From contig NZ_HE997181.1 in NCBI RefSeq assembly GCF_000312425.1, positions 5,317,788 through 5,381,787 on the forward strand: DNA of 64,000 nt, written 5' to 3'. Position numbers and translations under genes: made by a program. Within the stretch, counting starts at the first letter, position 1. Every line of letters starts with the position of its first letter. The DNA comes from Reyranella massiliensis 521. GTDB taxonomy: Bacteria > Pseudomonadota > Alphaproteobacteria > Reyranellales > Reyranellaceae. The notes under the pieces were generated by a model. That model ran no database searches, was not told where the DNA came from, and worked only from the letters and a program-made list of their open reading frames with translations. Positions 57,180 to 64,000 of the stretch are shown here, in pieces.

Positions 57180-59625
57180 TCACCGCTCCTTGAATGTCAT
57201 CGCGAGTTGGTCGCGCAACGGCTTGACCAGATAGGACAGGATCGTGCGGTCGCCGGTTCCGAGATGGACCTCGGCCGGCATGTCGGGCAGCAGTGCGAGT
57301 TTGCCGAGCTTGGCCCGGCTCTCGCCGGACAGCGTGATGCGCACGACGTAGTAATCCTGGGCAGGCGGCGATGCTTGCGAGCGTGGTTGGGAATCGCGCA
57401 CAACGTCCGCAGAGACGCGCTGCACCGTGCCTTCGACCTCGGGCGTAGTACGCTGGTTGAAGGCGGGAAAACGTACGAGGGCCGTCTGCCCGGCATGTAC
57501 CGCATCGATGTCGTTCGCCGCCAGTCGTGCCTCGATCACCAGCTCGTCGTCCTGCGGCACGATCTCCATCAGGGTCTCGCCGGCCGCGATCACGCCGCCC
57601 ACGGTATGGGCGGTGAGCTGGTTCACGACACCGGACTGCGGCGCACGCAGCTCGACACGACGGAGCTGGTCGTCGGCGGCGATGCGCCGCTCGGTGAGCT
57701 CGGCCAGCTTGGCCTGCAACTCGCGCAGCTCGCGCATGGTCTCGGCCCTCAGGTCCTGGTCGATCTGGTCGACCTGCAAGCGGATCTCGGCGATGCGGCC
57801 TCGTGCCTGTGCGGCCTGGGCGACAAGCTGGCCTTCCTCACCGGCCAGGCGCGCCGCGTCGCGCTGGATCGCCGTGAACTTCGTCACCGGATAGAGATTC
57901 TTCTCCCACAGCACCTTGGAGCCTTCGAGCTCGCGGCCGACGAAGCCCAGCTCGCGCGCTTTCGCCTCCTTCTGCTGGCCAAGACCGCCGATCTCCTGCT
58001 CAAGCTGCGCGATACGTTCTTCGAGCTGCGCCTTCTGGCCGGCGCGCGCGTCGCGCCGGGACTCGAACAGGTGGCGCTCGGAAGCGAGCAGGATGGTGGC
58101 CGACAAGGTAACGGCGCCGCGCTCAGGGTACTTGACCGCGTTGCTGAGCAGGTTGAGCAGGAGCTGGTTCAGCCGATCGGGAGCACCCGATACGACTGAC
58201 GGTATGTTGCCGGCGATCGCCATGGCGATCTCCAGCCGGTCTGCATCGGGCAGGCCGCGGGCGATGTCGATGGCGCTCTCGGCCACGGCTCGAAGGTCGA
58301 AGTCGGCTCTTTCGACGGTCATGCGACCGGCTTCGATCTGCGACAGGTCGAGGATGTCGTTGATGATCCCGAGCAGGTGCCCAGCCGAGTCCTCGATGAT
58401 GCGCACGTAGCGCCGCCGCACTGGTTCGAGCCGGGTCTCGGCCAGCAGGCTCGACATGCCGATCACGGCGTTCATCGGCGTGCGGATCTCGTGGCTCATC
58501 ATCGCCAGAAACTCGGTCTTGGCGTGCGTGGCGCTCTCGGCATCGGCACGCGCACGCCGCAGATCGGCCATGGTGGATTCCTGCCGCGTTAGCAGAGTAG
58601 CGATCCAGGCCGTCAGGCCGATCAGCAGCAGGGCGAGTACCACGGTACCCGAGCCGACGAACCATGCCGTGCCGTACCACAGCTCGAGGATCAGCCCTTC
58701 GGTTGCGGTGACGTTGACGACCAGTGGATAGTCTTTGAGAGCACGCGGTGCGACGATGCGCATCTCGTTTGTCCAGCTGTCGGCCAGCCGCGGGCTGGTC
58801 GTGACGACGGCGCCGGCGTCGCTGCCGCGCCCGATAATGTCGCGGAATACTGCTTGCTCGTGGAAGGAGGTGCCGATGAGCTGATCACGGATGGGGTAAC
58901 GGGCGAGCAGAACGCCGTCCTTGCGGAACAGCGATATCGCGCTGTTGTCGCCGATGTTCACCGCCTTGAAGAAATCCTGGAAGAAGGTGCTTTCGATGCC
59001 GGTCAGCACCAGGCCCAGCGTCTCGCCGGACCGGCCTTTGATCTTGCGCGCCAGGTAGAAGGTCCAGGTCCTGGTGCCACGGTTTCTGACCGGGACGCTC
59101 AGGAAGACGTCGAGTGCCGGGTCGGCCATGTGGGCCTTGAAGTAGTCGCGGTCGGCGAGGTTGATCTTGGGGGGGCGGATAGGAGCGCGTGAAGTTGATG
59201 ATGTCGCCATTGCGCGCGACGATGGTGGCGACATCGATCTGCGGCACGCTGCTCGCCTTGTTGCGCAGCATGTCGTAGATCTCGTGGGTCCCCATCTCGC
59301 GGCGCAGCTCGTCGTCGTTGGCGATATCGGCTTCCTCGACCCGGTCGGTGATGCTCTTCAGCACCAGGTCGGCGGCTTTCATCGTCTGGTTGGTCGACTC
59401 GGCCAGCGTAATCGACATGTTGGAGAGGTTGACCTTCCATTCCTCGAGCACCGTCTCGCGCGCCTGCCACGGCATCAGGATCGATCCGACCGTCGCGAAC
59501 ACGACCATCAACAGCCCGGCCAGAATCACCGACCAGCCGCGCCGGCTCAGCTTCAGTCGAGCCGGCGGAGTCGTGGAATGGGAGGATGGGTCCGTCACGA
59601 TGAGGCCTCTCAGCAGGGAGATCAT
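57180..59625 (-). pseudogene. Histidine kinase remnant fused to HlyD-family adaptor remnant, with a frameshift
   Basis: From ATG 59625 the reverse strand encodes a kinase: membrane helix, sensor domain (IDVATIVARNGDIINFTRSYPPP), then, after a +1 shift in a seven-G tract at 59169-59175, KINLADRDYFKAHMADPALDVFLSVPV, a second helix, HisKA (FLAMMSHEIRTPMNAVIGMSSLL) and the start of the ATPase N-box (LLLNLLSNAVKYPERGAVTLSATI). At about 58085-58100 it passes in frame into an HlyD/type I secretion adaptor: coiled coil, ELRAPQSGVVNQLTAHTVGGVIAAGETLMEIVP and a normal C-terminal end. The kinase G boxes and the adaptor's N-terminal anchor are missing. A deletion that fused two genes is the simplest reading. 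Confidence 0.85.
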
Positions 59626-60010
59626 ACTCCCGGTCTGCAAATCCGACGCCACACGAAAGGGCCCTATATCTGGGCCATAGTTCGTGTCGTTCCCAGATGT
59701 TGGGGTATGCCGGCGCGATCCGTTGCAAAATGCAAATGTCCGATGCGCCTCCCTTGGCGGGATTTGCATTTTGCAGAGATGCCAGCGCGATCGCGACGGC
59801 GGGTCGCCATACGGGCTGTCATGCCGCCCCGGAAGTCCGATTCCAGGCACGATGGGTCGTTCGGGACCGGAGACGTTTCCCGCGACACCGCCCGGCGAAT
59901 GTTCGGATGTCAGTTCATGACACCCGCTTCGAGGTGTCAGGCAATGGCGGCCGGTGGTTCGTCGCGCGACGGCAGATGCCGTCGCGCCCATTGCCTTCGG
60001 CTCTGATTGC
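59626..60010. other. 385-bp spacer without a gene
   Basis: This lies between the pseudogenised kinase start and the acyl-CoA dehydrogenase stop codon. No frame has coding character. It contains the 14-bp inverted repeat at 59724-59775 and near-identical flanking direct repeats, described separately. The rest shows no recognisable element. Confidence 0.6.
59707..59793. repeat. Perfect 14-bp inverted repeat bracketed by a 14-bp direct repeat
   Basis: TGCAAAATGCAAAT (59724-59737) is the exact reverse complement of ATTTGCATTTTGCA (59762-59775), with a 24-nt centre. Outside it, ATGCCGGCGCGATC (59707-59720) and ATGCCAGCGCGATC (59780-59793) form a direct repeat with one difference. The AT-rich arms stand out from the local GC content. 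It could be a tandem operator (TGCAAAA/TTTTGCA-type) for a regulator, or a very small repeat element with target duplication. Confidence 0.7.
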
Positions 60011-61276
60011 TCAGTGGCGGCTCAGCTCGGCGCGTCCCACCACCATGTGATGCACCTCGTCGGGGCCGTCGGCGAAGCGGAGATGCCGCTGGTTGGTGTA
60101 CATGTCGGCGAGCGGCGTCCATTGCGAGATGCCGGTCGCGCCGTGGATCTGGATAGCCTGGTCGATGATCTGGCACACCCGCTCTGGCACCATCGCCTTG
60201 ACCATGCTGACCCACACGCGCGCTTCGCGGTTGCCCAGCACGTCCATCGCCTTGGCGGCCTTCAGCACCATCAAGCGCATCGCCTCGATTTCGATGCGGG
60301 CGCGTGACACCGTTTCGAGATTCTTGCCGAGTTGGATGAGCTGCTTTCCGAATGCCGTGCGGTTGGAGCCGCGCTTGACCAGCAGATCGAGCGCCTTCTC
60401 GGCCTGGCCGATCGAGCGCATGCAGTGATGGATGCGGCCCGGGCCGAGGCGCACCTGCGAGATCTCGAAACCGCGGCCCTCGCCCAGCAGGATGTTCGAC
60501 TCAGGCACGCGGACGTTCTCGAACTTGAGATGCATGTGGCCGCGTGGCGCGTGATCGTGTCCGAAGACCTGCATCGGTCCCAGGATGCGCACGCCCGGCG
60601 TGTCCATGGGCACCAGGATCTGCGACTGCTGGAACTGCGGCGAGGCATCGGGGCTGGTCTTGACCATGACGATCATGATCTTGCAGCGCGGATCGCCGGC
60701 GCCGGAGATGTAGTACTTCTCGCCGTTGATCACCCATTCGCCGCCGACCAGCTCGGCGCGCGTGGCGACGTTCTTGGCATCGGAAGAGGCGACGCCCGGC
60801 TCGGTCATCGCATAGGCCGAGCGGATCTCGCCGTTCAGCAGCGGCTTCAGCCACTTCTCTTTCTGCTCGGCCGTGCCGACCCGCTCGAGGACCTCCATGT
60901 TGCCGGTGTCCGGTGCGGAGCAGTTCAGCGTTTCCGAGGCCAGCGGCTGCTTGCCGAGTTCCGCGGCGATATAGGCATAGTCGAGGTTGGTCAGGCCCTG
61001 CCCGATCTCCGAGTTGGGCAGGAAGAAGTTCCACAGGCCCGAGGCCTTTGCCTTGTTCTTGGCGACCTCCAGCAGTTCGAGCTGGCCCGGCGCCCAGCTC
61101 CACGGATCCTTGCGGCCTTCACCCAGCCGGAAGAACTCTTCGGACATCGGGGCCACGTTCTCGTCGATGTGCTTCTTCACGGCGTCGAACAGCGGCTTGG
61201 CCGCCTTAGACATCGCGAGGTTGTTCAGCTCGGCATCGAGATCGGGGCGGGGAGCCGGGGCGGGCTTCGGTTGCAT
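60011..61276 (-). CDS. Acyl-CoA dehydrogenase
   Basis: The 421-residue flavoenzyme has the family signatures AYAMTEPGVASSDAKNVATRAELVGGEWVINGEKYYISGAGDPRCKI (FAD/substrate), an HDHAPRGHMHLKFENVRVPESNILLGEGRGFEI segment, RNQ-like arginine region and FADGPDEVHHMVVGRAEL at the C-terminus. The N-terminal LGEGRKDPWSWAPGQLELLEVAKNKAKASGLWNFFLP belongs to the ACAD10/11-like bacterial branch. It oxidises an acyl-CoA; chain length is not predictable. It is divergent from the luciferase-like oxidoreductase gene with 179 nt between starts. Confidence 0.95.
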   Translation of the reverse strand: MQPKPAPAPRPDLDAELNNLAMSKAAKPLFDAVKKHIDENVAPMSEEFFRLGEGRKDPWSWAPGQLELLEVAKNKAKASGLWNFFLPNSEIGQGLTNLDYAYIAAELGKQPLASETLNCSAPDTGNMEVLERVGTAEQKEKWLKPLLNGEIRSAYAMTEPGVASSDAKNVATRAELVGGEWVINGEKYYISGAGDPRCKIMIVMVKTSPDASPQFQQSQILVPMDTPGVRILGPMQVFGHDHAPRGHMHLKFENVRVPESNILLGEGRGFEISQVRLGPGRIHHCMRSIGQAEKALDLLVKRGSNRTAFGKQLIQLGKNLETVSRARIEIEAMRLMVLKAAKAMDVLGNREARVWVSMVKAMVPERVCQIIDQAIQIHGATGISQWTPLADMYTNQRHLRFADGPDEVHHMVVGRAELSRH

Positions 61277-61455
61277 GGGGACTTCCTCTGTTCACTGTGT
61301 TGCCCAACCATCCCTATAGACCTCCTTTGACAGGTCAATCCTCGCGCCGCCGGGACGCGCCCCGGCAATTTCTGGCTGCGAAAGGCAGGCGGCCGGCCCC
61401 CTTGCTCCGGCGCGCTCAGGCCTCATGCTGTCAGTCAAACCGGAGGAACGCTTTC

Positions 61456-62673
61456 ATGAAGTTCGGTATCTTCTATGAACTGCAGTTGCCGCGGCCCTGG
61501 AACGACGGCGACGAGCACAGGCTCTACCTCAACGCCCTGGAGCAGCTCGAACTGGCCGACCGCCTGGGCTACGACCATGCCTGGCAGGTCGAGCACCACT
61601 TCCTCGAGGAATATTCCCACTCGCCGTCGCCCGAGTCCTTTCTCGCGGCCGCCAGCCAGCGCACCAAGAAGATCCGCCTCGGCCACGGCATCTACCAGCT
61701 GACGACCAACCATCCCGCCCGCGTCGCCGAAAGAGTCGCCACGCTCGACCTGCTGTCCAGCGGCCGCTGCGAGTTCGGCATGGGCGAAAGCGCCTCCATC
61801 ACCGAACTGGAGCCGTTCGGCGTCACCATGGAGAACAAGCGCGAAGTCTTCGAGGAAGCGGTGCGCGCGATCATCCCCATGTTCAAGGACGGCCCGAGCG
61901 AGCATCGCGGCAAGTACTTCAACATGCCGCTGCGCCATGTGATGCCCAAGCCGCTGCAGAAGCCGCACCCGCCGCTCTGGGTCGCCTGCTCCCAGCTTGA
62001 AACCCTGGCCAAGTGCGGCGAATGGGGGTTCGGCGCGCTGGGCTTTCAGTTCGTGTCGGCCGATGCCGCGCATGCCTGGGTCCACGCCTATTACAACGCC
62101 TTCGTGAAGCGTCAGAAGAAGCTCGCCGACTACCGGACGAACCCCAATATTGCTCTTGTCTCATTTTTCATGTGCGCCAAGACGGATGAAGAAGCACGCG
62201 AGCGTGCCGACGGGTGCACTTTCTTCCAGTTCGCCCTGCGCTTCTACGGCCAGTCGGCTGGCCGGGCCCGGCCGCCGGCCGGTACGGTCAACATGTGGGA
62301 CGAGTACAACAAGTGGAAGAAGGCCAATCCCGAAGCGCATGCCGCGGCGCTGCGCGGCGGCCTGATCGGCTCGCCCGAGACCATCCGGCGCAAGCTGCGC
62401 AAGTTCCAGGCCTCGAACATCGACCAGGTCGTGCTGCTCAACCAGGCCGGCCGCAACACGCACGAACATATCTGCGAATCGCTCGAACTCTTCGCGACGG
62501 AAGTGATGCCGGAGTTCCATGCCGCGCATCCACAGCTCCTGAAGTGGAAGGAGCGGGTATTGAACCGGGAGATAGCGCTCGACGAGATCGACACTTCCGC
62601 CTTTGCCGACAGGTATGGCGGCACCATGAAGAACATCTCGCCGGCCACGTCCAAGGCGCAGGCGGCCGAGTAG
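61456..62673 (+). CDS. LLM-class flavin-dependent oxidoreductase
   Basis: The 405-residue luciferase-like monooxygenase has the TIM-barrel pattern MKFGIFYELQLPRPW, ADRLGYDHAWQVEHHFLEEYSHSPSPESFLAAASQRTKKIRLGHGIYQLTTNHPARVAERVATLDLLSSGRCEFGMGES and LIGSPETIRRKLRKFQASNIDQVVLLNQAGRNTHEHICESLELFATEVMPEF. It uses FMN or F420-like reduced flavin with an unknown substrate. ATG 61456 has GGAGGAACG upstream. Its divergence from an acyl-CoA dehydrogenase suggests a shared lipid or aromatic catabolic role (inference). Confidence 0.93.
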   Translation: MKFGIFYELQLPRPWNDGDEHRLYLNALEQLELADRLGYDHAWQVEHHFLEEYSHSPSPESFLAAASQRTKKIRLGHGIYQLTTNHPARVAERVATLDLLSSGRCEFGMGESASITELEPFGVTMENKREVFEEAVRAIIPMFKDGPSEHRGKYFNMPLRHVMPKPLQKPHPPLWVACSQLETLAKCGEWGFGALGFQFVSADAAHAWVHAYYNAFVKRQKKLADYRTNPNIALVSFFMCAKTDEEARERADGCTFFQFALRFYGQSAGRARPPAGTVNMWDEYNKWKKANPEAHAAALRGGLIGSPETIRRKLRKFQASNIDQVVLLNQAGRNTHEHICESLELFATEVMPEFHAAHPQLLKWKERVLNREIALDEIDTSAFADRYGGTMKNISPATSKAQAAE

Positions 62674-62755
62674 TCGGAGAGGCGGCCTTCACCTGCAGGC
62701 CGCGCGTGGCGTCAGCGTATCGTCTGTCAATACGTCGGCCGAAAGGATAACCGAC

Positions 62756-63550
62756 ATGGCTGGACCCAATACGGTTCTCGCAAAGGGCGCACTGATAACG
62801 ACCCACACCTATTCGACCGCTGCCGAAGCGAGTGCGAAGTTCCGGATCGACGAGGAGATCGTCGACGGCGACCTTGCGAACCTCGCCAAGATCGACATGA
62901 AGAACGAAGCCTACCTCAAGGAGCTCATCGCCAAGGCTTCGATGGGCCGGCGCACGGTCCAGAGCGGCGCGAAGGGCCTGCAGTTCTATATGATCAAGGG
63001 TGGCGGCGAAGGATTCCTCGATCCCTACTACTTCGGAAAGGATGCCAGCCGGCTGATGGTCGGCGGCGGCACGACGACCAGCGGCTCGGCCGGCACGACC
63101 ATGGTCTTCGACAATAATGACCTGCTGGCGGTGTTCGACCGGACCGGCAAGCTGATCGGCTCCGCTCTGCTGCAGCGCCCGATTTCCATCGTCGATCCGA
63201 GCCGCAGGCATCCGCACATGTGGACCGAGCCCACGGCCAACAAGGTCTACGACGCGTGGGACGACCGGCCGGTGTCAATCTATCGCAACACGAACTTCGG
63301 CATCGCTTATTACGGCCTCAGGATCGACGACAGTCTCGGCTGGTATGCCAAAGGGTCGGTGAGGGTGGACCTGCACAAGCAGGAGGCGACGAACGGCTGC
63401 ATCTTCATCGTCGATCCGAACACACCGGCCTATTCCAACAAGGCAGCGCTCAGCATGTTCGAGCCGCAGCTCATCAAGGATATCCAGGCCCACATCCGCG
63501 CCAACGAGAAATCCAATATCGGCCGCATGTACATCGTCAAGATAGCCTAG
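62756..63550 (+). CDS. Protein of unknown function with C-terminal L,D-transpeptidase-like Gly-Cys motif
   Basis: The 264-residue product lacks a signal peptide and membrane helix. Its C-terminal third contains RVDLHKQEATNGCIFIVDPNTPAYS, which loosely resembles the HxxxxxxxxxGC(I/V) catalytic cysteine region of YkuD-type L,D-transpeptidases or of bacteriocin-like hydrolases, but the surrounding fold is not convincing. The middle is Gly/Thr-rich (MVGGGTTTSGSAGTTMVFDNNDLLAVFDRTGKL). GAAAGGATAAC lies before the ATG. Its gene converges with the OmpA-domain gene across a terminator. Function is not assigned. Confidence 0.75.
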   Translation: MAGPNTVLAKGALITTHTYSTAAEASAKFRIDEEIVDGDLANLAKIDMKNEAYLKELIAKASMGRRTVQSGAKGLQFYMIKGGGEGFLDPYYFGKDASRLMVGGGTTTSGSAGTTMVFDNNDLLAVFDRTGKLIGSALLQRPISIVDPSRRHPHMWTEPTANKVYDAWDDRPVSIYRNTNFGIAYYGLRIDDSLGWYAKGSVRVDLHKQEATNGCIFIVDPNTPAYSNKAALSMFEPQLIKDIQAHIRANEKSNIGRMYIVKIA

Positions 63551-63564
63551 CGGGCAAAGAAAAA

Positions 63565-63594
63565 GCGGCCCGCGAGAGGCCGCCCTTCTTCTTT
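63565..63594. terminator. Bidirectional rho-independent terminator
   Basis: GCGGCC (63565-63570) and GGCCGC (63578-63583) form a 6-bp GC stem with a 7-nt loop, flanked by AAAGAAAAA on the left and TTCTTCTTT on the right. It therefore can stop transcription from both converging genes. Confidence 0.82.
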
Positions 63595-63610
63595 GATTCT
63601 GTCGTCAGCT

Positions 63611-64000
63611 TTACTGAACGACGATCTCGACCCTTCGGTTCTGCGGCTCGCGGACATTGTCGCCGGTCTGGACCAGCAGGCCCTGTTCGCCACGGCCGAT
63701 CACCGCGATCGCCGTTGCCGGCACGCCGTTGCGGATGAGAGCGTCCTTCACTGCGTTGGCGCGGCGCAGCGACAGCGCCATGTTGTACTGATCCGAGCCC
63801 GACGTATCGGTGTGGCCCGTTGCCGTGATGCGCGCATTGCCCTTGGCTCTGTAGGCATCGGCCGCCTGCTTGACGACGTTCAACGAGGCTTGCGACAGGC
63901 GCGAGCTGTCCCAGTCGAAGAACACCATGAAGGAGGGCGGCGCGACAGGGGCCGCCGACGGCGGCGGCGGAGCAGCGGCCGGAGGGGCGAACTTGTACTG
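63611..64000 (-). CDS. OmpA-domain outer-membrane protein, C-terminal fragment (runs off right edge)
   Basis: The 129 visible residues start in a proline/alanine-rich linker (FAPPAAAPPPPSAAPVAPPSF) and continue into an OmpA peptidoglycan-binding domain: FMVFFDWDSSRLSQASLNVVKQAADAYRAKGNARITATGHTDTSGSDQYNMALSLRRANAVKDALIRNGVP. The conserved Asp and Arg that bind diaminopimelate are present (GHTDTSG, NRRVEI). The N-terminal part, probably a beta-barrel or lipoprotein anchor, is outside the window. The stop codon is 17 nt from the terminator. Confidence 0.93.
   Translation of the reverse strand, partial: QYKFAPPAAAPPPPSAAPVAPPSFMVFFDWDSSRLSQASLNVVKQAADAYRAKGNARITATGHTDTSGSDQYNMALSLRRANAVKDALIRNGVPATAIAVIGRGEQGLLVQTGDNVREPQNRRVEIVVQ

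Noticed and set aside
57003..57180. tRNA-Arg as an integration site of a mobile element
   Set aside because: No integrase gene and no direct repeat of the tRNA 3' end was found in the following sequence.

Overview
The window is 64 kb of high-GC, densely packed bacterial chromosome. Gene content and order suggest an alphaproteobacterium of the Rhodospirillales/Reyranella kind: ffh-rpsP-rimM-trmD-rplS-leuC in one run, dapF-ftsY, gshB beside yraN/rsmI, and many family assignments typical of that group. The organism assignment is inference from gene content; no rRNA is present to test it. About 70 protein genes, one tRNA-Arg(CCU), two cobalamin riboswitches and one composite pseudogene can be supported. 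There is no CRISPR array, complete insertion sequence or rRNA.

Layout. 1-1.5 kb: a Tat-exported protein gene (cut by the window edge) diverges from an ECF sigma factor/anti-sigma pair, with two mirror-image promoter-like motifs between them. 1.5-9.7 kb: a leftward housekeeping block, ffh-rpsP-rimM-trmD-rplS-leuC, then a terminator, two tandem RDD membrane proteins, leuD and leuB (leucine synthesis). 9.8-24.4 kb: mixed core metabolism and housekeeping: CPBP protease, dapF, ftsY, yciB, pgk, an M48 lipoprotein protease, hemC, tsaD, gpsA, an EVE protein, a DMT transporter and a crotonase. Two paralogous 2-oxoglutarate-oxygenase-like genes bracket hemC-tsaD. 24.5-37.2 kb: tex, a creatininase-like enzyme, diaminopropionate ammonia-lyase, two thioredoxin-like [2Fe-2S] proteins, an LppC-like lipoprotein, rsmI-yraN-SirB1-gshB and arfB. 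37.2-42.3 kb: fumC, a ThrE-type exporter, mqo and a cupin.

42.4-49.3 kb is the most interesting stretch. A fatty-acyl-AMP-ligase gene and a btuB-btuF-btuC-btuD vitamin B12 uptake operon diverge from a 630-bp inverted duplication. Each arm holds a sigma-70-type promoter, a cobalamin riboswitch, the ribosome binding site and the first five codons, ATGACGTCGATCCGT. The ligase therefore appears to have been captured into B12 control by duplication of the btuB leader.

49.4-50.7 kb: an XRE/S24 (CI/LexA-like) repressor and a divergent small protein with a DnaA domain IV-like C-terminus share an AT-rich spacer. Two divergent, fully overlapping TTGACA promoters lie there on one palindrome, an arrangement like a phage switch. 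51-54.2 kb: a Tat-dependent SsuA/TauA-type ABC importer. 54.3-56.9 kb: three exported proteins of unknown function. 57.0-59.6 kb: tRNA-Arg and then a chimeric pseudogene in which a hybrid histidine kinase is truncated and fused in frame to the C-terminal two thirds of an HlyD-family secretion adaptor, with an additional frameshift in a G7 tract. 60-64 kb: acyl-CoA dehydrogenase, a flavin-dependent luciferase-like oxidoreductase, an unknown protein and an OmpA-domain protein cut by the right edge.
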